A stretch of 64,000 nt of DNA from Salinibacterium sp. (GCA_015234465.1 JADGNA010000006.1:62001-126000); one strand, 5' to 3'. Counted from the stretch's first letter, positions 1 to 9,695 are shown. Program-made: numbers and translations. Notes: generated from the letters alone by a model not told the origin.

Positions 1-1
1 C

Positions 2-1171
2 CGCTCGAAGGACTTCGGTGCTCGAATCGTGCCGATCATCCCCGACGAGGCGCGCACCTTCGGCATGGACGCCTACTTCCCGACCGCGAAGATCTACAAC
101 CCCAACGGGATGCACTACACCTCTGTCGACCGTGAGCTGCTCCTCGCCTACAAGGAGAGCGTGCAGGGCCAGATCCTCCACACCGGCATCAACGAGGCCG
201 GTGCCTTCGCCGCCTTCACGGGCGTCGGAACCTCCTATGCGACGCACGGCGAGCCGCTCATCCCGGTCTACGTCTTCTACTCGATGTTCGGGTTCCAGCG
301 CACGGGCGACGCGATGTGGGCGGCCGGCGACCAGATGGCACGCGGCTTCATCATCGGCGCGACCGCCGGCCGCACGACGCTCACGGGAGAGGGCCTCCAG
401 CACGCTGACGGCCACTCGCCCCTGCTCGCATCGACGAACCCCGCTGTCATCACCTACGACCCCGCGTGGGGCTACGAGTTGGGGCACATCGTCAAGGCCG
501 GCATCGAGCGGATGTACGGGGGCGAGCACCCGGACCCCAACGTCATGTACTACCTCACGGTGTACAACGAGCCGCTCCCCCAGCCCGCCGAGCCCGAGAA
601 CCTCGACATCGATGGCCTGCTGAAGGGCATCTACCGCCTCAAGGCGAGCGAGGCATCCGGACCCAAGGCACAGCTGCTCGCCTCGGGTGTCGCGGTGCCG
701 TGGGCGCTCGAAGCGCAGGAGCTCCTCGCGAACGACTGGGGCGTCTCGGCCGATGTGTGGTCGGTCACCTCGTGGACCGAGCTTCGACGGGATGGTCTCG
801 AGGCCGACGAGCACAACTTCATGAACCCGGGCGGCGAGCAGCGAGTCCCCTATGTCACGCAGAAGCTGCAGGACAGCGAGGGGCCATTCATCGCCGCGAC
901 GGACTTCATGCACGCCGTTCCCGACCAGATCCGCCAGTTCGTGCCGGGCGACTACGCGACCCTCGGTGCCGACGGATTCGGGTTCTCCGACACGCGTGCC
1001 GCGGCGCGTCGCTACTTCAAGATCGACGGACCGTCGATCGTCGTGCGCACGCTGCAGTCGCTTGCGGCTCGCGGCGCCGTCGATGCCTCGCTGCCAGCAC
1101 AGGCGATCGAGCGGTACAAGCTGCACGACGTCACGGCGGGCACGACCGGCAACGCCGGCGGAGAGAGCTAG
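2..1171 (+). CDS. aceE: Pyruvate dehydrogenase E1 component, C-terminal part (5' end outside window)
   Basis: The frame is already open at base 2, so this is the C-terminal 389 residues of a protein of about 900. The sequence is the homodimeric E1 (AceE) type: it opens with the conserved stretch around [20 protein letters not shown] and carries the transketolase-like C-terminal domain. E1 decarboxylates pyruvate with thiamine diphosphate and passes the acetyl group to E2, giving acetyl-CoA in the cytoplasm. The gene stops 15 bases before a PucR-type regulator and the FAS-II genes, so acetyl-CoA supply sits next to its use in fatty-acid synthesis. Family assignment is firm; the N-terminal domains cannot be judged here. 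Confidence 0.96.
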   Translation, partial: RSKDFGARIVPIIPDEARTFGMDAYFPTAKIYNPNGMHYTSVDRELLLAYKESVQGQILHTGINEAGAFAAFTGVGTSYATHGEPLIPVYVFYSMFGFQRTGDAMWAAGDQMARGFIIGATAGRTTLTGEGLQHADGHSPLLASTNPAVITYDPAWGYELGHIVKAGIERMYGGEHPDPNVMYYLTVYNEPLPQPAEPENLDIDGLLKGIYRLKASEASGPKAQLLASGVAVPWALEAQELLANDWGVSADVWSVTSWTELRRDGLEADEHNFMNPGGEQRVPYVTQKLQDSEGPFIAATDFMHAVPDQIRQFVPGDYATLGADGFGFSDTRAAARRYFKIDGPSIVVRTLQSLAARGAVDASLPAQAIERYKLHDVTAGTTGNAGGES

Positions 1172-1186
1172 GTGATCCGGTAACCG

Positions 1187-2395
1187 ATGGCCGCACCCCG
1201 CACAAAGGCGCAGACGCTCGCCTGGCTCAAGACCATGTCAGGCGAGCTCGCGACAGCGACCCTCAAGCGACTCGAAGACACCCTCCCCTGGTACGGAGAC
1301 ATGCCTCCCGGGCGCCGCTCCGCCGTGGGGATGGTCGCGCAGAACGGCATCACGTCGTTCATCCACTGGTACGACGACCCCACGTCGACGCCGTGGATCG
1401 CGGCCGACGTCTTCGGTGCCGCTCCTCGGGAACTGCTGCGTTCGGTCAGCCTCACGCAGACCCTGCAGCTCATCAAGGTGACCGTCGAGGTCGTCGAGGA
1501 GCGCATCAAGGGTCGCGATGAATCACTCGCCGAGGCGATCCTCCTCTACTCGCGAGAAATCGCGTTCGCGGCGGCGGATGTCTACGCAAGGGCAGCCGAG
1601 GCTCGCGGCCTGTGGGACGCGCGCCTCGAGGCGCTCGTCGTCGACTCGATCCTCAGCGGCGAGTATGACGACGAGCTCCCGAGCCGCATCGCGGCACTCG
1701 GCTGGCACGGTCACGGAGAGGTGTCGGTGCTCGTCGGCACCGCCCCCAAGATGCTCGATGTCGACATGCTTCGTCGCACGGCGCGGCATCTGGACGCCGA
1801 CGTGCTCATCGGTGTGCAGGGAAGCCGGCTCGTGCTCGTCATCGGCCGCGCGACGCCGTCCTCCGAGGAGCCGGAGGAAGCGGCATCCGAGAACCGGATC
1901 TCCTTCCTCGACATCGCTCGCGCCCTCGAGCCAGGCTTCGGCGAGGGCTACCTCATCCTCGGCCACGAGGTGCCGTCGCTGGTCGAGGCGTCGCGGAGTG
2001 CGAAGGCGGCGCTCGCCGGTTTCGCGGTCGCACGCTCGTGGCGGAATGCCCCGCGTCCTGCCCTGGCCGATGACCTGCTGCCCGAGCGCGCCCTCGCGGG
2101 CGACCCCCTCGCGCGATCGACCCTCATCAATCGCATCTACAAGCCGCTGCAGGCCCACTCGACCGAGCTGCTCGGCACGCTGTGGTGCTACCTCGACAAC
2201 GGGCGTTCGCTCGAGGCGACCGCCCGCGAGCTCTTCGTGCACCCGAACACCGTGCGATACCGGTTGAAGCGCGTCTCCGAGGTGATCGGATGGGATGCAA
2301 CCGGTGCGCGCGAGTCCCTCATCCTGCAGGCGGCACTCATCGTCGGCTCCATCGCGGAGACCGAGCACCTCCCGCGTCGGCGCCCGCACCACTGA
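1187..2395 (+). CDS. fasR: PucR-family transcriptional regulator of fatty acid synthesis (FasR-like)
   Basis: 402 residues. The C-terminal 60 residues form the PucR-type helix-turn-helix (LEATARELFVHPNTVRYRLK), preceded by a GGDEF-like/CdaR middle region. In Streptomyces the regulator FasR lies directly upstream of fabD and activates the fabD-fabH-acpP-fabF operon; position and family are the same here, so I infer the same role. The ATG at 1187 follows the aceE stop by 15 bases without a good Shine-Dalgarno, so it may be read in coupling with aceE. There is an 89-base gap to the fabD start. No ligand-binding residues can be named from sequence alone. Confidence 0.85.
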   Translation: MAAPRTKAQTLAWLKTMSGELATATLKRLEDTLPWYGDMPPGRRSAVGMVAQNGITSFIHWYDDPTSTPWIAADVFGAAPRELLRSVSLTQTLQLIKVTVEVVEERIKGRDESLAEAILLYSREIAFAAADVYARAAEARGLWDARLEALVVDSILSGEYDDELPSRIAALGWHGHGEVSVLVGTAPKMLDVDMLRRTARHLDADVLIGVQGSRLVLVIGRATPSSEEPEEAASENRISFLDIARALEPGFGEGYLILGHEVPSLVEASRSAKAALAGFAVARSWRNAPRPALADDLLPERALAGDPLARSTLINRIYKPLQAHSTELLGTLWCYLDNGRSLEATARELFVHPNTVRYRLKRVSEVIGWDATGARESLILQAALIVGSIAETEHLPRRRPHH

Positions 2396-2484
2396 CACGA
2401 GGACTGACGACACCTCCAAGGGTTTCGCGAAATCTTCGTCGACTTCCCCACAGCAATCTCGACACGGATAGGGAGACTAGAGAA

Positions 2485-3402
2485 GTGATCGTCATCATCT
2501 GCCCAGGACAGGGCTCCCAGACACCCGGGTTCCTTGCCCCGTGGCTCGCTGAACCCGCGATGGCATCGCGCCTCGACGAGCTCTCCGAGGCCGCAGGCGT
2601 GGACCTCGCCGCGCACGGCACCGTCTCAGACGCCGACACGATTCGCGACACGGCCGTCGCGCAACCCCTCATCGTTGCCGCCGGGATCCTGACCCTTGAG
2701 GCCCTGCTCGACGGGCGGCGCGACCGCGTGGGCGGCATCGCGGGCCACTCGGTCGGCGAGTTCACCGCCGCTGCCGGCGCAGGTGTGCTGAGCGGCACGG
2801 ATGCGGTTCGCCTCGTCGCCGCGCGCGGCGCGGCCATGGCTGAGGCGGCCGCCGTCGCTCCCACCGGCATGAGCGCTGTTATCGGGGCCGACCAGGACGA
2901 GCTGCTCGCACGCCTCGACGAGCTCGGGCTCGAGCCCGCCAACTTCAATGGAGGCGGCCAGATCGTCGTCGCCGGGGAACTCGACGCGCTCGAGCGACTG
3001 AAGAGCGAACCTCCCGCTGGCGCGCGCGTCATTCCCCTCCAGGTGGCCGGAGCCTTCCACACGCGCCACATGGCACCCGCCGTGGACCGTCTGCGCGACG
3101 CCGCCGGCAGCGTCACCGCCAGCGACCCCTCGCTTGCACTCTGGACCAACCGTGACGGCTCCCAGGTGAGCGACGGCGCCACCTTCGTGGACCTCCTCGT
3201 CGGGCAGGTCTCCTCGCCCGTGCGCTGGGACCTCACGATGGAGTCATTCGCAGCGCAGGGTGTGACGGGCCTCATCGAGGTGGCCCCCGCCGGCGCCCTC
3301 GTCGGGCTCGCCAAGCGCGCGCTCCGCGGCGTGCCGACCGTCGCCATCAAGACCCCGGACGACCTCGCAGCAGCACACGACCTCATCGATGGGAAGTCAT
3401 GA
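2485..3402 (+). CDS. fabD: Malonyl-CoA:ACP transacylase
   Basis: 305 residues from a GTG start; an AGGGAG ribosome-binding site lies about ten bases upstream, and homology starts at once with MIVIICPGQGSQ. The frame stays open further upstream, inside fasR, but that part is a shadow. The enzyme moves malonyl from CoA to ACP for FAS-II elongation. The nucleophile is Ser89 in GHSVGE and the partner His192 lies in AGAFHTRHM; both are present. The stop overlaps the fabH start by four bases (ATGA), indicating translational coupling. Confidence 0.95.
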   Translation: MIVIICPGQGSQTPGFLAPWLAEPAMASRLDELSEAAGVDLAAHGTVSDADTIRDTAVAQPLIVAAGILTLEALLDGRRDRVGGIAGHSVGEFTAAAGAGVLSGTDAVRLVAARGAAMAEAAAVAPTGMSAVIGADQDELLARLDELGLEPANFNGGGQIVVAGELDALERLKSEPPAGARVIPLQVAGAFHTRHMAPAVDRLRDAAGSVTASDPSLALWTNRDGSQVSDGATFVDLLVGQVSSPVRWDLTMESFAAQGVTGLIEVAPAGALVGLAKRALRGVPTVAIKTPDDLAAAHDLIDGKS

Positions 3403-4403
3403 CCGCCCCCACACTGACCCAGTCCACTGGCGCGCAGTACACGCGCATCTACAGCTACGGCGCCGCCCGCGGCGACCTGGTCGTTCCGAACCAAGACCTC
3501 GTCGGGCCGATCGACTCGAGCGATGAGTGGATCCAGCAGCGCACGGGCATCATCACTCGCACCCGCGCATCCGTCGGCATCCTGGCCGTCGACATGGCGA
3601 CGGATGCCGCGCGCGAAGCGATCGAGAAGTCGGGCGTTGCCCCCGAGCAGATCGACCTCGTCATCGTCGCGACGATCAGCAACGTGCAGCAGACGCCGTC
3701 GATCGCCGCGGTCGTCGCCGACAGGGTGGGCGCGAACCCCGCCGCCGCCTACGACGCCAACGCGGCCTGCGCCGGGTTCAGCTACGCCGTCACGCAGGCG
3801 GATGCGCTCATCCGCAGCGGTGGCGCCCACTACGCCCTCGTGATCGGTGCCGAGAAGCTCTCAGATGTCGTCGACCCCACCGACCGTTCCATCTCCTTCC
3901 TGCTCGGCGATGGCGCCGGCGCCGTCGTGATCGGGCCGAGCGAGTTCCCCGGCATCGCCGCGCCCGTCTGGGGCTCGGACGGCTCCAAGGCTGCTGCCGT
4001 GGGCATGAACGCGACGCTCGTCGACTACCGCGATGGCGACGCCGCCTGGCCGACCCTGCGACAGGAGGGCCAGACGGTCTTCCGCTGGGCCGTCTGGGAC
4101 ATGGCGAAGGTCGCGAAGCGCGCCATCGAGGCCGCCGGCATCACTCCGGATGACCTCTCGGCGTTCATCCCCCACCAGGCCAACATGCGCATCATCGACG
4201 AGTTCGCGAAGCAGCTGAAGCTCCCCGAGACCGTCGTCATCGCCCGCGACATCGCGACGACCGGCAACACCTCGGCCGCCTCGATTCCGCTCGCGACCCA
4301 CCGCCTCCTTGAGGAGCATCCCGAACTGAGCGGCGGACTCGCCCTCCAGATCGGCTTCGGCGCTGGGCTCGTCTTCGGCGCCCAGGTCATCGTTCTGCCC
4401 TAA
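3399..4403 (+). CDS. fabH: Beta-ketoacyl-ACP synthase III
   Basis: 334 residues. KAS III starts fatty-acid chains by condensing an acyl-CoA with malonyl-ACP. The catalytic triad is visible: Cys124 in AACAGFSYA, His259 in FIPHQANMR and Asn290 in TTGNTSAAS. The length fits the family. It overlaps fabD by four bases and ends 40 bases before acpP. In Microbacteriaceae, which make mostly branched-chain fatty acids, FabH is expected to take branched acyl-CoA primers; that is family knowledge, not visible here. Confidence 0.96.
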   Translation: MTAPTLTQSTGAQYTRIYSYGAARGDLVVPNQDLVGPIDSSDEWIQQRTGIITRTRASVGILAVDMATDAAREAIEKSGVAPEQIDLVIVATISNVQQTPSIAAVVADRVGANPAAAYDANAACAGFSYAVTQADALIRSGGAHYALVIGAEKLSDVVDPTDRSISFLLGDGAGAVVIGPSEFPGIAAPVWGSDGSKAAAVGMNATLVDYRDGDAAWPTLRQEGQTVFRWAVWDMAKVAKRAIEAAGITPDDLSAFIPHQANMRIIDEFAKQLKLPETVVIARDIATTGNTSAASIPLATHRLLEEHPELSGGLALQIGFGAGLVFGAQVIVLP

Positions 4404-4443
4404 ACTTGCCCACGGTCATACGACACCCCCAAGGAGAAAACAC

Positions 4444-4692
4444 ATGGCACTGTCAACCGAAGAAGTTCTTGCCGGCCTCGCCGAGCTGATCAATGACGAG
4501 ACCGGAATCGCAACCGACACGGTTGAGCTCGACAAGTCGTTCACCGACGACCTCGACATCGACTCCATCTCGATGATGACCATTGTCGTCAACGCAGAAG
4601 AGAAGTTCGACGTGAAGATCCCGGACGACGAGGTCAAGAACTTGAAGACGGTCGGCGACGCCGTCAACTTCATCGTCGCCGCTCAGGGCTAG
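4444..4692 (+). CDS. acpP: Acyl carrier protein
   Basis: 82 residues, acidic, with the phosphopantetheine attachment serine at Ser41 in DLDIDSISMM. It carries the growing acyl chain through the FAS-II cycle. A strong AAGGAGA ribosome-binding site lies a few bases before ATG, the best in the operon, as expected for a protein needed in excess. The gene is followed by a 128-base spacer containing a large hairpin before fabF. Confidence 0.97.
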   Translation: MALSTEEVLAGLAELINDETGIATDTVELDKSFTDDLDIDSISMMTIVVNAEEKFDVKIPDDEVKNLKTVGDAVNFIVAAQG

Positions 4693-4715
4693 AACAGCCA
4701 CCCGCTGCTCACTGT

Positions 4716-4749
4716 GCGGGGTCGATCCGGAACCTCGGGTCGACCCCGC
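4716..4749 (+). promoter_or_regulatory. Hairpin between acpP and fabF
   Basis: A 10-bp perfect inverted repeat (GCGGGGTCGA ... TCGACCCCGC) with a 14-base loop lies 23 bases after the acpP stop. No T-tract follows, so it is not a classic terminator. It could protect the acpP mRNA 3' end or partly stop polymerase, giving more acpP than fabF transcript. Function is inferred. Confidence 0.5.
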
Positions 4750-4820
4750 TGAAGTGCCCGCACTGCAGCATTCGATCGCGCACGGTGCGCGGTCATCTGT
4801 TTTCGACAGAGAGATTCGAT

Positions 4821-6056
4821 ATGACCAAGAAGATCGTTGTCACCGGCCTCGGCACCACCTCGCCCCTCGGCGGGAACGTGGCCGACACGTGGCGGGCACT
4901 CCTCGCCGGTGAGTCCGGCGTGCGCCCCCTCGAGCAGGAGTGGGTCGCGAAGTATGAACTCCCCGTGACATTCGCGGGACAGGCAAAGGTGCCTGCCGCC
5001 GAGGTGCTCGAGCGTGTCGAGACCAAGCGCCTCGACCCGAGCAGCCAGTTCGCGCTCATCGCGGCACGCGAGGCGTGGGCTGACGCGGGCGCTCCCGAGA
5101 TCGACCCCGAGCGCATCCTCGTTGACTTCGCCACCGGCATCGGCGGCGTGTGGACACTCCTCGACGCCTGGGACACGCTTCGCGAGAAGGGCCCGCGTCG
5201 CGTGCTGCCCATGACCGTGCCGATGCTCATGCCCAACAGTGCAGCGGCAGCGATCAGCATGGATCTTTCCGCGCGCGGCGGCGCACGCACCGTCGTCTCG
5301 GCGTGCGCATCCGGCACCGAGTCGATCGTGAACGCCTACGAGCACCTGCAGCTCGGCATCGCCGACATCGTCATCGCGGGAGGTACGGAGGCTGCGACGC
5401 ATCCGCTGCCCATCGCCGCGTTCGCGTCAATGCAGGCGCTCTCGAAACGCAATGACGACCCACAGGCAGCCTCGCGCCCCTACGACGTTGCTCGCGATGG
5501 CTTCGTGCTCGGCGAGGGCGCCGGCGCGATCGTGCTGGAGACCGAGGAGCACGCCCTGGCGCGCGGCGCACGCATCTACGCGGAACTCGCGGGCGGTGCG
5601 GTCACGAGTGACTCCCACCACATCACGGCGCCAGACCCCATGGGTTCGGGCGCGGCCCGCGCCGTGGCCACCGCCCTTGAGCAGGCTGGCGCGACGCCCG
5701 ACGACGTCGACCACATCAACGCGCATGCAACGAGCACGCCGGTTGGCGACGTCGCCGAGTACAACGCGCTGCTGCGCATCTTCGGCGACCGCACCGGGAG
5801 CATCCCGGTCTCGGCCACGAAGGCATCGACGGGCCACCTGCTGGGCGGCACCGGGGCGCTCGAGGCGATCTTCACGATCCTCGCCCTCCACGAGCGCACG
5901 GCGCCCCCGACCATCAACCTCACGGAGCAGGACCCCGAGATCCCTCTCGACGTCGTGACCTCGCCCCGCGACCTGGGTGAGAGGCCGCTGCTCGCGATCA
6001 GCAACTCCTTCGGCTTCGGCGGGCACAACGCCGTCGCCGCGTTCCGCAGCGCCTAG
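4821..6056 (+). CDS. fabF: Beta-ketoacyl-ACP synthase II
   Basis: 411 residues starting MTKKIVVTGLG, which matches the family N-terminus; an upstream in-frame ATG at 4785 would add 12 residues without homology. KAS II condenses acyl-ACP with malonyl-ACP during elongation. The active-site Cys162 lies in SACASGTES, with the two catalytic histidines in INAHATSTP and STGHLLGG. It is the last FAS-II gene here; no fabG, fabI or fabZ is visible, so these must be elsewhere. A glycosyltransferase follows after 11 bases. Confidence 0.95.
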   Translation: MTKKIVVTGLGTTSPLGGNVADTWRALLAGESGVRPLEQEWVAKYELPVTFAGQAKVPAAEVLERVETKRLDPSSQFALIAAREAWADAGAPEIDPERILVDFATGIGGVWTLLDAWDTLREKGPRRVLPMTVPMLMPNSAAAAISMDLSARGGARTVVSACASGTESIVNAYEHLQLGIADIVIAGGTEAATHPLPIAAFASMQALSKRNDDPQAASRPYDVARDGFVLGEGAGAIVLETEEHALARGARIYAELAGGAVTSDSHHITAPDPMGSGAARAVATALEQAGATPDDVDHINAHATSTPVGDVAEYNALLRIFGDRTGSIPVSATKASTGHLLGGTGALEAIFTILALHERTAPPTINLTEQDPEIPLDVVTSPRDLGERPLLAISNSFGFGGHNAVAAFRSA

Positions 6057-6067
6057 GCATCCGCGGG

Positions 6068-7255
6068 ATGCGCATCGCGATCGTCAGCGACTATCTCCTC
6101 GACTACGTGGGCGGCGCCCAGACGTCGATGCTGCAACAGCGCAAGGCCCTGGAGGATGCGGGGCACGAGGTGCTGCTCGTCTCAGCCAAGCGGATGCGAG
6201 GGGCGCGCCTCCAGGCAGACGGTGACGAGCTGCATGTGCGCCCGGACTTCGTGCTGCCTGCGCTGCTGTTGCCCGTCGTGCCCAACACTGCGCGCCTGCG
6301 GTCGATGCTGCGCCAGGTGTTCGAGCGCCAGCGCGTCGAGGTCGTCCACGTGCAGACGGAGTTCGCGCTCGCGCACGCAGCGGCAGATGTCGCTCGCGAG
6401 ATGGGCATCCCGCTCGTGCACACCGTGCACACCTTCTACTGGGCGAGCGAGGGTCGCTGGCACGTGCCGCTCGCGCCCCTCGTGCGCACGCTGCTCGAAC
6501 GCTTCACGGGCACGCGTATCCCCCGGCTCGCACTGAGCCAGCGGGGCGGCTTCGATGACCTGCTGCGCAACCTGACGCTCGCGATGGCGCTCCGGGCCGA
6601 CACCGTCGTGTCGCCCTCGGCGCACCAGGCGCGCGACCTGCAGGATGCGGGGGTGGCGGCACCCGTCGAGGTGGTGCCGAACCCCATCGCCACCTCCGGC
6701 CGCCCGTCTGTGCCGCTGTCGGATGAGGCGGCAGCGCATCCGTCGTTCCTGTGGGTGGCTCGCTGTGAAGCCGTCAAGCGCCCCCTTGTGTTTGCAGAGG
6801 CGGCCGTCGCCGCGCTGCAGGCCGCCCCTGGGGCGTTCTCGGTCGACTTTGTCGGCGACGGCAGCGAACTGGCGGCCCTGCGCAGGGTGGTGGCCGATCG
6901 CCCCGAAATCCGGGTGCACGGCAACCTGCCGCACGAGCGAGTACTCCAGATGATGGACGAGTCGGCGATGGTGGTGCTCACCTCGCTCGGCTTCGACAAT
7001 CAGCCCATGACGATCGCCGAGGCCGTGAGTCGACGGCGGGGCGTGCTGTACTGCGATCCGAAGCTTCGCGAGGGACTCGAGAGTTCCGGCTATCTCTCCG
7101 AGACTCCGGATGCTGCGGGGCTGGCGGCCGCTCTCACCGCGCTGTCGCACGACCCTGAGCGCGTGCTTGCGCTCTCCCGCGGTGCCGTGCGGGACCGGGA
7201 GCTCTTCGACCCGGCCCGCTACGTGGCGCGAATGCTGCCCATCTACGCAGCCTGA
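6068..7255 (+). CDS. GT4-family glycosyltransferase
   Basis: 395 residues with a two-Rossmann GT-B layout. The N-terminal part starts MRIAIVSDYLLDYVGGAQT with the Gly-Gly loop typical of family 4. The C-terminal donor-binding part has VEVVPNPI, a VARCEAVKRP segment and the E-x7-E-like region around MTIAEAVSRRRG. It probably transfers a sugar to a lipid or wall glycan at the cytoplasmic face; donor and acceptor cannot be read from sequence. It begins 11 bases after fabF and may be read through from the fab operon. No membrane segments are evident. Confidence 0.8.
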   Translation: MRIAIVSDYLLDYVGGAQTSMLQQRKALEDAGHEVLLVSAKRMRGARLQADGDELHVRPDFVLPALLLPVVPNTARLRSMLRQVFERQRVEVVHVQTEFALAHAAADVAREMGIPLVHTVHTFYWASEGRWHVPLAPLVRTLLERFTGTRIPRLALSQRGGFDDLLRNLTLAMALRADTVVSPSAHQARDLQDAGVAAPVEVVPNPIATSGRPSVPLSDEAAAHPSFLWVARCEAVKRPLVFAEAAVAALQAAPGAFSVDFVGDGSELAALRRVVADRPEIRVHGNLPHERVLQMMDESAMVVLTSLGFDNQPMTIAEAVSRRRGVLYCDPKLREGLESSGYLSETPDAAGLAAALTALSHDPERVLALSRGAVRDRELFDPARYVARMLPIYAA

Positions 7256-7289
7256 GCGGCCAGCTCAGAGAGGGACTCAGCGGGTACGG

Positions 7290-7793
7290 TCAGCCGACCT
7301 TGTGCAGCCACACCACCTGGTTGGAGTCGCTCGCGTGGCGGAACGCCTCGAGCTCGTCATCCCACGCCTGGCCCAGTGCGAGTCGCAGTTCGCGGTGCAG
7401 CTCGAAGGCGTCGGAGCCAGCGACCTCCATTGCGTAGCGGATGCGGTCCTCGGGAATGACGACATTGCCAGCCGTGTCAGTCTGGGCGAAGAAGATCCCA
7501 AGGTCGGGAGTGTGGAGCCACCGTCCACCGTCGCTGCCGGGAGTCGGATCTTCGGTGACCTCGTAGCGGAGGTGCTCCCAGCCGCGGAGCGCGGATGCGA
7601 GGGCAGCGCCGGTGCCCTGCTCACCCTCCCAGTAGAACTCGGTGCGGAGCGAGCCCTTCAGGACGGGCTGTTCGGCCCAGTCGAAGCTGACGGCGCGATC
7701 AAGAGCGCGACCTGCGGCCCATTCGATATGCGGGGCAAGCGCGCGAGGAGCGGAGTGCACAAAAAGCACCCCGCGTGCAGTTGCTGCAGCCAC
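7290..7793 (-). CDS. DUF3145 family protein
   Basis: 167 residues from a GTG start preceded by GGAG five bases upstream; the frame is open 25 codons further but without homology, and 167 residues is the usual length of this actinobacterial family. The N-terminal segment GVLFVHSAPRALAPHIEWA is its hallmark. The function is unknown. It is soluble, with no signal peptide or membrane segment. It stands alone, convergent with the glycosyltransferase gene, with 185 bases upstream that must hold its promoter. Confidence 0.88.
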   Translation of the reverse strand: MAAATARGVLFVHSAPRALAPHIEWAAGRALDRAVSFDWAEQPVLKGSLRTEFYWEGEQGTGAALASALRGWEHLRYEVTEDPTPGSDGGRWLHTPDLGIFFAQTDTAGNVVIPEDRIRYAMEVAGSDAFELHRELRLALGQAWDDELEAFRHASDSNQVVWLHKVG

Positions 7794-7978
7794 AATCTCT
7801 CCATTCCCTTTGGTGCGACTTCCCCATCGACCACTGGAATGCAGGCTGCGTGCAGCGAAACTCTTCAATTATGGCGCGAACGCCTCCTTGAAGTATGCCG
7901 GAACATGGGGACTAATCACAAGCCTGTCATTCCCCATCCGTCATCGATTCAAAGACGCTTGTCAGCTGTCGTCATCGA

Positions 7979-9628
7979 TCACTTGGCGTCGGCGTAACTC
8001 CTGACCGCCGCAATCGTGAGGGGAAAGCGGATGGGCAGCTCTCCGAAGAGCAGCCTCCCCGCCTCGGATGCCGCTTCTGCCACGGCCCTGGACACTTCAT
8101 CTGCCAGTGCATTCGGGGCGTCGATGACGAGCTCGTCGTGGAGAAAGAACACGAGGCGGGGGCCATGGTCCGTGGCGTCGAGCGCGTGGAGGCGCTGGCG
8201 CAGCGCCGCCATCCAGCACAGCGCCCACTCCGCGGCGGTGCCCTGCACGACAAAGTTGCGGGTGAAGCGACCCCACGAGCGCGCGGCCGAGCGGGCACGC
8301 TCCTGCACACCGCTTGATACACCCTCGGCGCTCGCGAGCGACTGGAGCTCGCGCCACTCCGACCCGGGCAACGGCGAGCCGCGCCCCAGGAGTGTCGAGA
8401 CCCGCTCGCCCCGCTCCCCCGCTCGTGCCGCCGCCTCCACGAGCCCTATCGCTCGGGGGTAGGCACGGGCGAGCGAGGGCATGAGCCGCCCGCTCTCACC
8501 CTGCGTCGCGCCGTACATGGCGCCAAGCATGGCGAGCTTCGCCTGTTGCCTTGTCGCGACCGCACCCCGCTCGACGATGCCCGCGTAAAGATCACCCTGA
8601 GCGCCGGCCTCGACCATGCCACGATCCCTCGCCATGGCGGCGAGGATGCGCGGCTCGAGTTGAGCAGCATCCGCCACGATCAGGATCCGACCTGGGTCAG
8701 CAAGGACAGCACTCCGTACCTGCTTCGGCAGCTGCAGGGCTCCCCCACCGCCGCGGCTGGCCCAGCGCCCCGTCACGACCCCGCCGGGAACATAGTCCGG
8801 GTGGAACCGACCGTCGCGCACGTTGCTGTCGAGCCAGTGCCACCCGTTCGCGCTGTGAAGCCGCGCGAGCGACTTGTACTCGAGCAGGAGAGGCACCACC
8901 GGATGCTCGACGCGCTGCAACTCCCACTTGCTGGTCGACTCGACCTGCAGCCCGGCACGTCGCAACGCCTTCAGCATGGCCGCCGCGGAATCCGGATTCA
9001 CCTCGGGTGCACCCAGCGCGGCACGGATGTCGCGGGCAAGCGCCTCCATGCGCGCCGGCCTCTCGCCCACCCTGGGTCGCGGGCCGAGTTCGCGCACCAG
9101 CAGCTCCTCGTGCACGTCAGCGCGCCACGGCAGGCCGACATGCCGGATCTCGGCCGCGACGAGGGCACCCGCCGACTCCGCCGAGAGCAGGAGACCAAGT
9201 GCCTTGGGCGTGGCTCGACGCTGGCGCGAGAACTCCTCCACGGGATCGACACCGCGGAGGCCGTGGACGGGCTCCAACTCGAAGAGCGCATCGGCGGCAG
9301 GCTGTGTGGGCCCGTCGCCGGGTGGCTCATCGAGCGCGTCGTGCGGGGCTGTCGCGACATCCGTTGTCTCCGTGTGCGGCGAACTGCGGAGGATGGCGCG
9401 GCTCAGGCGCAGGTCGACGCAGCGCTCCACGCGCACACCGCCATCGAGCAGGGACGGGTACCAGCGGTCGGTGTCGTCCCACACCCATCGCGGCTGGTCA
9501 CGCTCTCGCCGCGCCACCTCGGCCGCGAAGGCACTCGTGGGCACGTCGTTCGACTCACGCGGCGTGCCCGCATCGTCCAGTGTCGTGAGCCGCACCCCCG
9601 AAGGGACGGAACTCGCGACGATGTGCAC
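7979..9628 (-). CDS. Bifunctional 3'-5' exonuclease/DNA polymerase-type family A protein
   Basis: 549 residues, related to the Klenow part of DNA polymerase I without the 5' nuclease domain. Polymerase motif A is DAAQLEPRILA near residue 315 (Asp kept, Tyr-Ser replaced), motif B is RQQAKLAMLGAMYG with its Lys, and motif C is FLHDELVIDAP with the catalytic HDE. The N-terminal 3'-5' exonuclease region is weakly conserved and may be inactive. The family is widespread in Actinobacteria in addition to full PolA, and its role (repair or back-up synthesis) is unclear. It starts with GTG at 9628, and a -10-like box lies exactly six bases upstream. Confidence 0.85.
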   Translation of the reverse strand: MHIVASSVPSGVRLTTLDDAGTPRESNDVPTSAFAAEVARRERDQPRWVWDDTDRWYPSLLDGGVRVERCVDLRLSRAILRSSPHTETTDVATAPHDALDEPPGDGPTQPAADALFELEPVHGLRGVDPVEEFSRQRRATPKALGLLLSAESAGALVAAEIRHVGLPWRADVHEELLVRELGPRPRVGERPARMEALARDIRAALGAPEVNPDSAAAMLKALRRAGLQVESTSKWELQRVEHPVVPLLLEYKSLARLHSANGWHWLDSNVRDGRFHPDYVPGGVVTGRWASRGGGGALQLPKQVRSAVLADPGRILIVADAAQLEPRILAAMARDRGMVEAGAQGDLYAGIVERGAVATRQQAKLAMLGAMYGATQGESGRLMPSLARAYPRAIGLVEAAARAGERGERVSTLLGRGSPLPGSEWRELQSLASAEGVSSGVQERARSAARSWGRFTRNFVVQGTAAEWALCWMAALRQRLHALDATDHGPRLVFFLHDELVIDAPNALADEVSRAVAEAASEAGRLLFGELPIRFPLTIAAVRSYADAK

Positions 9629-9634
9629 CAGCCA

Positions 9635-9640
9635 AGTCTG
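9635..9640 (-). promoter_or_regulatory. Possible leaderless -10 box of the polymerase-like gene
   Basis: CAGACT on the minus strand ends six bases before the GTG start codon, the same spacing as the TANNNT boxes of the clear leaderless genes in this window, but the first base is C instead of T. Weak by itself. Confidence 0.35.
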
Positions 9641-9695
9641 GCGGATGCCACCGACAGGCGGCCCCGAGACACTCCCGCGCTACACGCGAACCTCG

